From Thermoleophilia bacterium (GTDB lineage Bacteria > Actinomycetota > Thermoleophilia > Miltoncostaeales > Miltoncostaeaceae): a DNA stretch of 64,000 bases. Each line of letters begins with the position of its first letter. Within the stretch, counting starts at the first letter, position 1. This document shows positions 27,624 to 35,080 of the stretch, in pieces. The DNA lies in the NCBI GenBank assembly GCA_009694365.1, contig SHVE01000002.1, forward strand, positions 62,001 through 126,000. The letters are read 5' to 3'. The notes under the pieces are model-generated. The model had not been told where the DNA came from and did not search any database. It saw only the letters and a program-made list of their open reading frames with translations. A program made the translations under genes and the position numbers.

Positions 27624-28851
27624 CCCGACGCTCCGCCTCACTGGCGAGGTCGAAGGCCTCGTGCAAGGAACGTACGGCGCGGTCGACCTCGCTCCGGGCG
27701 ATCACCACCGTGATGCGGATGGTCGAGGTGTCGATCATCTGGATGTTGATGCCCTCATTCGCCAGCACACGGAACATCGTGGCCGCGATCCCCGGGTTGG
27801 ACCGCATCCCCTCGCCCACAAGGGTGACCTTTCCGATCTGGTCGTCCGAGCGGACCTCACGGTAGGGCAGATGCGCGCGCAGTCCCTCGACCACGCCGAG
27901 CGCCGTGCGAAGGTCCGGGAGGGGCACGGTGAACGAGAGATCGGCGCGTCCATCCACCCCGATGTTCTGGATGATGGTGTCCACGTTGATCAGCGCGTCG
28001 GCGAGCGCGGTGAACACCGTTGCGGCGACACCGGGCTGGTCCTCCACCCCGAGTAGTGAGATCTTGGCCTCATCGCTCTTGTGAGCGATGCCGGACACGA
28101 ATGCCCTCTCCATCACGGGAGTCTCCTTGGTGATCCAGGTTCCCTCCTCGGGCGCGAACGTCGAGCGCACGTGGAGCGGTACGTCATGGGTACGGGCAAC
28201 CTCGACCGAGCGCAGGGCGAGGACCTTGGAGCCGGACGCTGCCATCTCGAGCATCTCCTCGTGGCTCACAACGGGAATCTTGCGCGCACGCGGTTCGATG
28301 CGTGGGTCGGCGGTGAACACACCGGTCACGTCGGTGTAGATCTCGCACACGTCGGCCCGGAGCGCGACCGCGAGCGCGACCGCCGTGGTGTCACTGCCGC
28401 CCCGTCCGAGCGTGGTCACGTTCTTCTCGGTGGACATCCCCTGAAACCCGGCCACCAGCACGATGTGGCCCTGTCCCAACTGGTCGTGCAAGCGCTCAGG
28501 GTTGACCTCGATGATCTTCGCCTTGGTGTGCGAGGTGTCGGTGAGAATGCCGGCCTGCGACCCCGTGAACGATGCGGCCTCGTGCCCCAGGTCGTGGAGC
28601 GCCATGGCCATGAGCGCACATGACACCCGCTCACCCGTGGACAAGAGCATGTCCATCTCGCGCGGAGCCGGCGTCGAGGAGAGCGCATCCGCCATCGCCA
28701 CCAGGCCATCGGTGGTCGTGCCCATTGCGGACAGCACGGCGACCACGTCGTCGCCGCCCTCACGGGCGTCCGCGATGCGACGTGCGACGATGCGGATCTT
28801 CTCGATATCGGCGACCGACGAGCCACCGAACTTCATAACCCTGATGGGAAT
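27616..28851 (-). CDS. lysC: Aspartate kinase
   Basis: Phosphorylates aspartate, the first step toward lysine, threonine and methionine. The kinase domain has VMKFGGSSVAD at the N-terminus, TLGRGGSDTTAVALA near residue 155 and YTDVTGVFTADPR near 190; two C-terminal ACT domains probably bind feedback effectors. The start is unusual: AGGAGG (28857-28862) lies 5 nt from an in-frame ATT at 28851, giving MPIRVMKFGGSS, which restores the first beta strand. The only nearby ATG (28836) is 20 nt from that ribosome site and would cut the strand. It is cotranscribed with asd. Confidence 0.93.
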   Translation of the reverse strand: MPIRVMKFGGSSVADIEKIRIVARRIADAREGGDDVVAVLSAMGTTTDGLVAMADALSSTPAPREMDMLLSTGERVSCALMAMALHDLGHEAASFTGSQAGILTDTSHTKAKIIEVNPERLHDQLGQGHIVLVAGFQGMSTEKNVTTLGRGGSDTTAVALAVALRADVCEIYTDVTGVFTADPRIEPRARKIPVVSHEEMLEMAASGSKVLALRSVEVARTHDVPLHVRSTFAPEEGTWITKETPVMERAFVSGIAHKSDEAKISLLGVEDQPGVAATVFTALADALINVDTIIQNIGVDGRADLSFTVPLPDLRTALGVVEGLRAHLPYREVRSDDQIGKVTLVGEGMRSNPGIAATMFRVLANEGINIQMIDTSTIRITVVIARSEVDRAVRSLHEAFDLASEAERRGV

Positions 28852-28862
28852 CGGAACCTCCT
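28849..28862 (-). promoter_or_regulatory. Ribosome-binding site and probable ATT start of lysC
   Basis: On the minus strand AGGAGG is followed by five bases and then ATT in the lysC frame. It is the strongest Shine-Dalgarno in this part of the window and is wrongly spaced for the downstream ATG. Confidence 0.55.
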
Positions 28863-28931
28863 CGTGCCGGGCCAGCGGGCGATTGTAGTGCCGATGCCCA
28901 CTGCAGTGCCGCACTGCGCCGACGGGGTACG

Positions 28932-28937
28932 TACACT
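28932..28937 (+). promoter_or_regulatory. -10 box TACACT, leaderless type
   Basis: TACACT ends 7 nt before the ATG at 28945 of the small membrane protein gene, divergent from lysC. Confidence 0.5.
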
Positions 28938-28944
28938 GAGGCCC

Positions 28945-29292
28945 ATGGGAGTGCTCCGACGCATGAGCGAGAAGGGAGGCGACAGCAGTCGCCTCAAGTG
29001 GGTCGGGATCGGCCTCGTGCTCGGCTTTGCGTGGGGCACCGTCATGTGGGGCATCACCGGGGCCGCCGGTAACTGGACGGTGTGGCTCTACCTGTCCCTC
29101 ACCATGGCCATGATCGGCGGCGGCATTGCCGCCATCTTCGGTGCCATGAACGCACGCAAGCGCGGTGAGCGTGTGTCACCCCGCATCGCCACCCCCGATG
29201 CCGCCGCCGCCAAGGCCGTCGCCAAGGCCGAAAAGGCCGCCGACAAGGCCGCGGCAAAGCAGGCCTACGACGAGCAGAAGCGCTCACACTGA
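28945..29292 (+). CDS. Small two-helix membrane protein, function unknown
   Basis: A 115-residue protein with a short polar N-terminus, two hydrophobic segments (WVGIGLVLGFAWGTVMWGI and WLYLSLTMAMIGGGIAAIF) and a cytoplasmic-looking tail of Ala/Lys repeats (about residues 85-115) that may form a charged helix. I recognise no family. It sits alone between lysC (divergent) and the SRP RNA. ATG at 28945 fits the -10 box; ATG at 28963 is a possible internal start. Confidence 0.7.
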   Translation: MGVLRRMSEKGGDSSRLKWVGIGLVLGFAWGTVMWGITGAAGNWTVWLYLSLTMAMIGGGIAAIFGAMNARKRGERVSPRIATPDAAAAKAVAKAEKAADKAAAKQAYDEQKRSH

Positions 29293-29346
29293 CGTTCGCG
29301 GTGCCCCGTGTGCCCGACGGGGCAAGCGGAGGGGGCCGCGGTCCCC

Positions 29347-29352
29347 TATCCT
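29347..29352 (+). promoter_or_regulatory. -10 box TATCCT of SRP RNA
   Basis: TATCCT lies about 10 nt upstream of the inferred 5' end of the SRP RNA, which suits a stable-RNA promoter. No clear -35 box was found. Confidence 0.4.
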
Positions 29353-29361
29353 CAACCTGTG

Positions 29362-29605
29362 ACCGTGCTAGGCGGGGAGCTAGCGGTGCCCTGTATCCGC
29401 AATCCGCTACAGCGGGGCTGAATTCCCGCCCGAGGGTTCTACTCGGAGGCACGGACTCGGATGACGAAGCGTTGAAGGCGAGGTCCCATTCGGTGGGCGA
29501 CCGTGAATCAGGTCAGGTCCGGAAGGAAGCAGCCTTAAGCGGATCCGACCACGCGCAGTGGGGCCCCCTCGCCGGAGCCAAGTCGCCGAGTACCACCTCC
29601 CGGCA
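29362..29605 (+). ncRNA. ffs: Signal recognition particle RNA, long bacterial type with Alu domain
   Basis: The conserved apical loop GGTCAGGTCCGGAAGGAAGC begins near 29512. The flanking strands pair over a long rod: GGCGAGG near 29474 pairs with CCTCGCC near 29568, and ACTCGG near 29456 pairs with CCGAGT near 29586. The 5' part (GTGCTAGGCGGGGAGCTAGC, then CGCAATCCGCTACAGCGG) has the look of the Alu-domain loops of long bacterial SRP RNAs. Ends are approximate. Placement directly before dnaX is common in bacteria. Confidence 0.85.
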
Positions 29606-29644
29606 GATATTCGACGGTGGGTGCACGGTCACACCTTTTCCCTC

Positions 29645-31408
29645 GTGACAGATCCCGGACAGAGCCTCTACAACCGCCACCGTCCCCGCCGCTTCGAGGA
29701 TCTCGTCGGCCAGGAGCATGTGGCACGCACACTGTCGAACGCCCTCGAGCGCGGCACCATCGCGCACGGCTTCCTGTTCTCGGGTCCACGCGGCACGGGC
29801 AAGACCACGACGGCCCGCATCCTCGCACGGTGCCTCAATTGTCAGTCGTTCCCAGCGCCCACGGCCACGCCGTGTGGCACGTGCGACTCGTGCGTCCGCA
29901 TTGGCCGGGACGGCTGGCTCGACGTCATCGAGGTCGACGCCGCATCGAGCGCCCGACGCATCGACGAGATGCGCGAGTGGCTCGAGAGTGTGCGCTACGC
30001 ACCCGTGGCGTCGCGCTATCGCGTCACCATCATGGACGAGGCCCACCAGATTCAGGAGGGTGCGGCCAGCGCCCTTCTCAAGACGCTGGAGGAGCCGCCC
30101 CCGCAACTGGTGGTCATCCTCTGCACCACACACCCGTGGGCCATCATGCCCACCATCCGCTCACGCCTGCAGACGTACACCCTGCGCCGCCCGGGGGTGG
30201 CCAACCTGCTCACCGTTCTGGAACGAGTGGCGAACAAGGAGGGCATCGACACCACACCCCAGGCCCTCGACCTCGTGGCGCGCGCGGCCGACGGTTCGTA
30301 CCGCGATGCCCTCGGCCTACTCGATCAGATCGCCACCTTCGGCGGTGGCACCGTGACCATGGCCGACGCCCTCGATCTGCTGGGTATGGTGAGCCGAGAG
30401 ACCCTGTTCGATCTCGTTGACCTGATGGCACAGGGCGACGCCGCAGGAGCGTTCGAACTGCTCGAGTCGGCGCTGGATGGCGGAGCCGACCCGGAGGAAC
30501 TCATGCGGGGGCTGATGTCCCACCTCCGACACGCCTGCCTGTTGCAGCAGGGTGCCCAAGCACGTGAGGAGTGGGCACTGGCCCCGGAGGAACTCGGCCG
30601 GCTGCACGCTCAGGCGAACCAGCTCAGCCCCGTCCAGGTGATCCGTGCCATCGACCTCCTCGCCGACGCCCAGGTACGCATCCGGCACGGACAGGCGGAC
30701 CCTCGTATTCAACTGGAGTTGGTGGCGGCCAAACTCTCCCGACCGTTCCTCGACCCGGGTATCGAAGGCCTCGCCGCTCGCCTTGAGGCCCTCGAACGCG
30801 GCCACGTGGCACCCACCGGCACCACCGCCCGGACCGTCGTCGTCTCCGCCCCCACGACCACGCCCCACCCCGTCCCACCGGCGCCGGGCGCCGAGGGTGA
30901 CGGGCACGAGGCGGCGCCACCCGACGGCACACTGGCGCCGGGCACCGAGGGGGACGCACCGGACCCCGTCGTACCCGACCCCCCGCACCCCCGGGAGCCC
31001 GTACCGGCGGACACCGAGCACATCAGCCGTGCCTGGCCGCGCATCCTTGGGATCTTCGAGCAGCAGTCACCGCACCTGCATGCCTTCCTTCAGGGATCAC
31101 AGGTCACGTCCGTGGAGGGCGGACGGCTCACCATCGCCGTCTCGGGAACCGTGGCCGTGGCCATGCTGTCGCGGCCCGATGAGCGAACCGGGATCGCCAC
31201 CGTGGTCAGTGACCTGTGCGGCACGCCAATCGAGGTCCTCCTGGTTGACATGGCTGGGACGTCGTCTGCGGGAGCACGGGGACGCAGGGGGCCCGAGGGT
31301 TCGGCGGAGGACGGGCCCGTGGACCACCAGCGGATCATCGAGGATATCCGTGCCGCATTCGACGCCGAGGTGATCGACACCCGGCCGACCGACCCCAGGG
31401 GAAAATGA
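29645..31408 (+). CDS. dnaX: DNA polymerase III subunits gamma/tau
   Basis: Clamp-loader ATPase that organises the replicase. The 587-residue protein starts at GTG 29645 (VTDPGQSLYNRHRPRRFEDL); an earlier in-frame start at 29558 would lie inside the SRP RNA. It has Walker A GPRGTGKTT at about 47-55, a zinc module (CLNCQSF then CGTCDSC), Walker B MDEAHQIQ and sensor SRLQTYTLRRP. A long Pro/Ala/Gly-rich linker (about 385-455) leads to a C-terminal domain like the tau or DnaX-C region. It overlaps ybaB. Confidence 0.95.
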   Translation: MTDPGQSLYNRHRPRRFEDLVGQEHVARTLSNALERGTIAHGFLFSGPRGTGKTTTARILARCLNCQSFPAPTATPCGTCDSCVRIGRDGWLDVIEVDAASSARRIDEMREWLESVRYAPVASRYRVTIMDEAHQIQEGAASALLKTLEEPPPQLVVILCTTHPWAIMPTIRSRLQTYTLRRPGVANLLTVLERVANKEGIDTTPQALDLVARAADGSYRDALGLLDQIATFGGGTVTMADALDLLGMVSRETLFDLVDLMAQGDAAGAFELLESALDGGADPEELMRGLMSHLRHACLLQQGAQAREEWALAPEELGRLHAQANQLSPVQVIRAIDLLADAQVRIRHGQADPRIQLELVAAKLSRPFLDPGIEGLAARLEALERGHVAPTGTTARTVVVSAPTTTPHPVPPAPGAEGDGHEAAPPDGTLAPGTEGDAPDPVVPDPPHPREPVPADTEHISRAWPRILGIFEQQSPHLHAFLQGSQVTSVEGGRLTIAVSGTVAVAMLSRPDERTGIATVVSDLCGTPIEVLLVDMAGTSSAGARGRRGPEGSAEDGPVDHQRIIEDIRAAFDAEVIDTRPTDPRGK

Positions 31409-31731
31409 GCATGGCGATGAACCAGCAGAAGATGATGAAGCAGATGCAGAAACTCCAGGAGGACATGGCCCGGGTTCAGGTGGAGTTGCAGACCGAGACC
31501 GTGTCGGCATCCGCCGGAGGCGGTTCCGTCACCGCCACGGCGTCCGGGGCCCTCGAACTCATAAGCATCCAAATCGACCCGGCCGCGGTGAACCCGGACG
31601 ACGTGGAGATGCTGCAGGACGTCGTCGTGGCCGCCGTCAACGAAGCCCTTCGCGCGGCGCAGGAGTTGGCCAACCAGCGCCTCGGCGTCGTCACTGGCGG
31701 GCTGAGCGGGCTCGGCCTGCCGGGATTCTGA
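31405..31731 (+). CDS. YbaB/EbfC family nucleoid-associated protein
   Basis: A 108-residue DNA-binding protein. It starts with a Met/Gln-rich coiled-coil helix (NQQKMMKQMQKLQEDMARVQ), then the conserved core TVSASAGGGSVTATASG and NPDDVEMLQDVVVAAVNEAL. The dnaX-ybaB-recR order seen here is widespread in bacteria and links it to recombination and replication. ATG at 31405 overlaps the dnaX stop. Confidence 0.92.
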   Translation: MSMAMNQQKMMKQMQKLQEDMARVQVELQTETVSASAGGGSVTATASGALELISIQIDPAAVNPDDVEMLQDVVVAAVNEALRAAQELANQRLGVVTGGLSGLGLPGF

Positions 31732-31746
31732 GAGCGACCCGCCCCC

Positions 31747-32346
31747 ATGGCGTCAATCCTCACCCCGTCCGTTGACGCGCTGGTGGCCGAGCTTGCCCGG
31801 CTGCCGGGCATCGGGCCACGCACCGCCCAGCGTCTGGCGTTCCATCTGTTGAAGGCGCCATCCGACCGCCCGCGGGTCCTCGCGGAGGCCATCACCGCCG
31901 TCGTCGAACGTATCCGACCGTGTACCGAATGCTTCTCCTTCGCGGAAGGTGACCTGTGCCCGGTGTGCGCTGACCCGCGGCGCGACTCCACCGTGATCTG
32001 CGTGGTGGAGGAGCCATCGGCCATCATCGCGATCGAGCGGACCCACGAGTTTCGGGGGCGCTACCACGTGCTGGGGGGCGCACTCTCTCCCATCGACGGC
32101 GTGGACCCCGACAATCTCCGCATCGTGGAACTCGACCGCCGCATCGAGCGCGACGGTGTCACCGAGCTCGTGATCGCCACCAACCCCACCATGGCGGGTG
32201 AGGCCACGGCGCTTTACCTCGCTGACCGCGTCCGCGATCGCGTCCGGGTGACGCGCCTCGCGAGCGGGCTGCCGGTCGGCGCCGACGTGGAGCACGCCGA
32301 CGAACTCACCCTCGGCCGTGCGCTGCTGGGGCGCCGCGAGATCTAA
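31747..32346 (+). CDS. recR: Recombination mediator RecR
   Basis: Helps RecA load at gaps together with RecF and RecO. The 199-residue protein has the N-terminal helix-hairpin-helix LARLPGIGPRTAQRLAFHLL, the zinc motif CTECFSFAEGDLCPVC near residues 58-73, and a Toprim domain beginning ICVVEEPSAIIAIE. It is the last gene of the dnaX-ybaB-recR unit, followed by a large gene-free gap. Confidence 0.95.
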   Translation: MASILTPSVDALVAELARLPGIGPRTAQRLAFHLLKAPSDRPRVLAEAITAVVERIRPCTECFSFAEGDLCPVCADPRRDSTVICVVEEPSAIIAIERTHEFRGRYHVLGGALSPIDGVDPDNLRIVELDRRIERDGVTELVIATNPTMAGEATALYLADRVRDRVRVTRLASGLPVGADVEHADELTLGRALLGRREI

Positions 32347-32380
32347 CGCGGGCCGCCCGGCACCGTCGTCGCAGGTGACA

Positions 32381-32405
32381 CCCCCCACGCGGCACTCATG
32401 GGGGG
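32381..32405 (+). terminator. Possible weak terminator after recR
   Basis: CCCCCCA pairs with TGGGGGG across an 11-nt loop 35 nt after the recR stop. The stem is short and there is no T-run. Confidence 0.35.
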
Positions 32406-32771
32406 CCGCCGCCGGATCGCGGCCGCCGCCGAGCCACGCGGTGGCCCTCACCCCAAAGGGAAGTACAGGGAGTTACCGAGGCCGTAGCTGGTCGGCAGCG
32501 CCGCGACCGACTACGCCACATCGCCGGGCCGCGTGCACAGGATGCACCGACCGTACGTGGCGATGCACGCAGGGATGGCGGCATGGGAGTGCACGACCCA
32601 CTTCGCCGGTCCGATAGAGCCGGTGGTGGCCAGCATGCAGCACCGCCCGCCGTGGCGGGTGGTGCGGGCGGGCGGCTCGCACCGCCGGTGAGCCCTACAG
32701 CGGCTACCTCATCCGAGCGCGTGGTGGCGGAGCACGCGAGGCCGTCGCGGTCCGTGATGAGAAATACGGCG

Positions 32772-33020
32772 CCCCGAGATCCCGCGCGACATGCACGATC
32801 GGACGACCGGACTCCAGCACCAACCTAGTGCCGCGCTCCAACAACTCTTGTGGGTACTTCCTAGGACGTGACATGAAAGAGACCTTCCTTCTTCGAGGAA
32901 CAAACCCTCGAAACACGGTCTCCGTCAAACTCAGCCTGGCTCAGCGAACGTTTCTCACAACTTGACGAAATCGGTTCTCAATAACGTGGCAAACCGGTCT
33001 CATCAAAATGACGTCTCACA
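32772..33020 (-). mobile_element. IS3-family insertion sequence remnant (5' end of transposase OrfA)
   Basis: On the minus strand an ATG at 32874 begins MSRPRKYPQELLERGTRLVL and runs to HVARDLG, the helix-turn-helix start typical of IS3-family OrfA proteins. After about 34 residues the homology ends and the frame runs into unrelated sequence, so the rest of OrfA and all of OrfB are gone. Upstream DNA to about 33020 is AT-richer and ends TGTGAGACGTCATTTTGATG on the minus strand, which could be the element terminus (TG end). No opposite end or target duplication was found. Confidence 0.55.
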
Positions 33021-33221
33021 TGCGGTCGAATGGTTCCGGCAGCGGGAGCCCGCGCACGTCGAGCACCTGTCGGGGCGACCGATGGGGGCATCGCCATCAC
33101 CGGCGCCGTATCGGGGCCGCATTCGCACGTGCATGCGCCCGCCTCATCCGGCATCACTACCGCGACGCATTCCACCTGCGGGACGAACGGTTCGGGTACG
33201 AACGGGGCTGCGGGGCCGGGC

Positions 33222-33227
33222 TACCAT
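33222..33227 (+). promoter_or_regulatory. Possible -10 box TACCAT of pyk
   Basis: TACCAT ends 11 nt before the pyk ATG; a short leader without a ribosome site would result. Confidence 0.35.
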
Positions 33228-33238
33228 TGCCCGGCACA

Positions 33239-34672
33239 ATGTCTCCGCCCCGCCGTACCAAGATCGTCGCGACCCTCGGGCCCGCGACCGACGACATGGT
33301 CGTCCTCCGTGCGATGGTGCGCGCGGGGATGGACGGCGCACGTATCAACTGCTCGCACGGAACACGTGAGGACTGGCTGCGCCGGGCGCATCAGGCCCGC
33401 GATGCCGCGGCGAGCGCGGGGAACCACATCGCCGTCATGTTCGACCTGCAGGGCCCGAAGATCCGCCTCGATGCGGCCTGTCGTCGGTTCGACCTGCGGG
33501 AGGGCGACGAGGTGCGAGTGGTGGGGAGCGCCAGGGCCCCCGGTGCCACCAACGCGCTGATCGTCGATTGGCCCGACGTGGTGGACGCGGCGGTGCCCGG
33601 TCAGTCGGAGTTGATCATCGGCGACGGCGCTCCACGGATCGCCATCACCGGTCGTGCCCGCGGCGCCCTCGTGGGTACCTGCATCATCCCGGGCGCGGCT
33701 CTTCCCCGGCGCGGTGCGTTCATGACCCACGCGTATGTGGAGCGTATGGCGCTGAGCGACAAGGACCGTGCCGACGTACAGACGGCCATTGAGGCCGGCG
33801 CCGACTTCATCGCGCTGTCGTTCGTCAACGAGGCCGGTGACATCGAGGATCTCCGCCACCTCCTCCGTGGCACCGGCATCCGCATCATCGCCAAGATCGA
33901 GACGCTCGCGGCCATCGACCACCTCGACGACATCGTGGCGGTATCCGACGGGATCATGGTGGCCCGCGGCGATCTGGGCGTGGAGGTGGGTGTGCCCCGC
34001 GTCCCCCTGCTGCAAAAGCGCATCATCCGCGCAGCGGGCGTGGCCGGGAAGCTGGTCATCACCGCGACGCAGATGCTCGAATCCATGAGCGATTCCCCGG
34101 AGCCCACGCGCGCGGAAGCATCGGACGTTGCGAACGCCGTCATCGACGGAACGTCGTGCGTCATGCTCTCCGGGGAGACGGCCACGGGCCGCTACCCCGT
34201 GGAGGCCGTCACGCAGATGGCCGCGATCGCGCAGCACGCCCAGGACGGCGTCCACCCGATTCTCGTGGATACGAGCACGGCCACCGGGTCGGTGGCCGAA
34301 TCGGTCGTCCAGGCCGCGGTCATGTTGGCCCGCAGCATCAAGGCCGCCGCGCTCGTCATCCCCACCACCACCGGGGCCTCGGCCCGCGCCGCCGCCAAGT
34401 TTCGCCCGCGTCGTCCCATCGTGGCGCTCTGCGGCGACGCCCGTATCGCACGTCAGTTGATCCTCGAGTGGGGGGTCATCCCCGAACCGCTCAGTCCGCG
34501 ACCCGATGAGCCCATCGATGCACTGGTGGAGCGTTCGCTGCTGCGAGCCCAGCGCACGCTCGCGATCCCCGATGGCGAGCGCGTGGTGCTCACCAGCGGC
34601 CCTCAGGTGGCGCAGCCGGGTGCCACGAGCCTCATCGCCGTGCACCGCCTAGGCACCTCGCCCGAGGGCTGA
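33239..34672 (+). CDS. pyk: Pyruvate kinase
   Basis: Last step of glycolysis, converting PEP and ADP to pyruvate and ATP. The 477-residue protein starts at ATG 33239 (SPPRRTKIVATLGPATDD). It has RINCSHGTRED, FDLQGPKIRL, IIAKIETLAAIDHLDDI near 215-231, MVARGDLGVEV near 240, ATQMLESM near 278 and SGETATGRYPVEAV near 310, and a C-terminal regulatory domain of typical length. It ends 12 nt from the convergent SMR gene. Confidence 0.95.
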   Translation: MSPPRRTKIVATLGPATDDMVVLRAMVRAGMDGARINCSHGTREDWLRRAHQARDAAASAGNHIAVMFDLQGPKIRLDAACRRFDLREGDEVRVVGSARAPGATNALIVDWPDVVDAAVPGQSELIIGDGAPRIAITGRARGALVGTCIIPGAALPRRGAFMTHAYVERMALSDKDRADVQTAIEAGADFIALSFVNEAGDIEDLRHLLRGTGIRIIAKIETLAAIDHLDDIVAVSDGIMVARGDLGVEVGVPRVPLLQKRIIRAAGVAGKLVITATQMLESMSDSPEPTRAEASDVANAVIDGTSCVMLSGETATGRYPVEAVTQMAAIAQHAQDGVHPILVDTSTATGSVAESVVQAAVMLARSIKAAALVIPTTTGASARAAAKFRPRRPIVALCGDARIARQLILEWGVIPEPLSPRPDEPIDALVERSLLRAQRTLAIPDGERVVLTSGPQVAQPGATSLIAVHRLGTSPEG

Positions 34673-34684
34673 GCGCCCCGCGGC

Positions 34685-35008
34685 CTAGTGCCCGAGGCCG
34701 GCCACGTTCAGCACGATCACGCCCACGATGATCATCGCGATGCCGCTAATGCGAGCGAGTGTCGCGGGGTCGTGGAACACCCAGATGCCCAGCGCGGCCG
34801 TTCCGGCGGCACCGATTCCCGTCCACACGGCGTACGCGGTGCCGATGGGGAGGCTCCTCAGCGCGAGGGACAACAGGCCGAAGCTGAGAATGGCACAGGC
34901 GGCGAAGCCGACGGTGGGCCAGAGGCGCGTGAAGTTCTCAGAGAGTTTGAGGAGAGTCGCAAAGGCGACCTCAAGGAGTCCGGCGGTGATCACGAGAAGC
35001 CATGCCAT
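34685..35008 (-). CDS. sugE: Small multidrug resistance (SMR) family exporter, SugE/Gdx type
   Basis: A 107-residue four-helix membrane protein. The essential Glu near residue 13 (AGLLEVAFA) and SLPIGTAYAVWTGIGAAGTA near residues 52-71 match the SugE/Gdx branch, known for guanidinium and quaternary-amine export as an antiparallel dimer. No second SMR gene lies beside it, which fits the homodimeric Gdx type rather than paired SMR proteins. It is divergent from the aminotransferase gene with 72 nt between, where no riboswitch fold was recognised. Confidence 0.85.
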   Translation of the reverse strand: MAWLLVITAGLLEVAFATLLKLSENFTRLWPTVGFAACAILSFGLLSLALRSLPIGTAYAVWTGIGAAGTAALGIWVFHDPATLARISGIAMIIVGVIVLNVAGLGH

Positions 35009-35080
35009 CGGTAGGAAAGTGTGCCACGTGCCCTCGGGCGCTAGCGTGGGATGTGCCCCGGATGCACGTGGAGGAGCCCG

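Larger units (their letters stand above)
32347..33238. other. Gap between recR and pyk with IS remnant
   Basis: About 890 nt. It contains a small hairpin after recR (32381-32405), an 11-bp hairpin at 32640-32665 (GCACCGCCCGC with GCGGGTGGTGC), an IS3-type remnant with lower GC content (about 32770-33020), and about 215 nt upstream of pyk in which no gene can be supported. Confidence 0.5.

Noticed and set aside
32978-33175. Minus-strand frame of 65 codons upstream of pyk (VECVAVVMPDEAG)
   Set aside because: It looks slightly protein-like but has no ribosome site, and the frame extends upstream without a better start into the pyk promoter and start region. It may be a remnant; not enough to call a gene.
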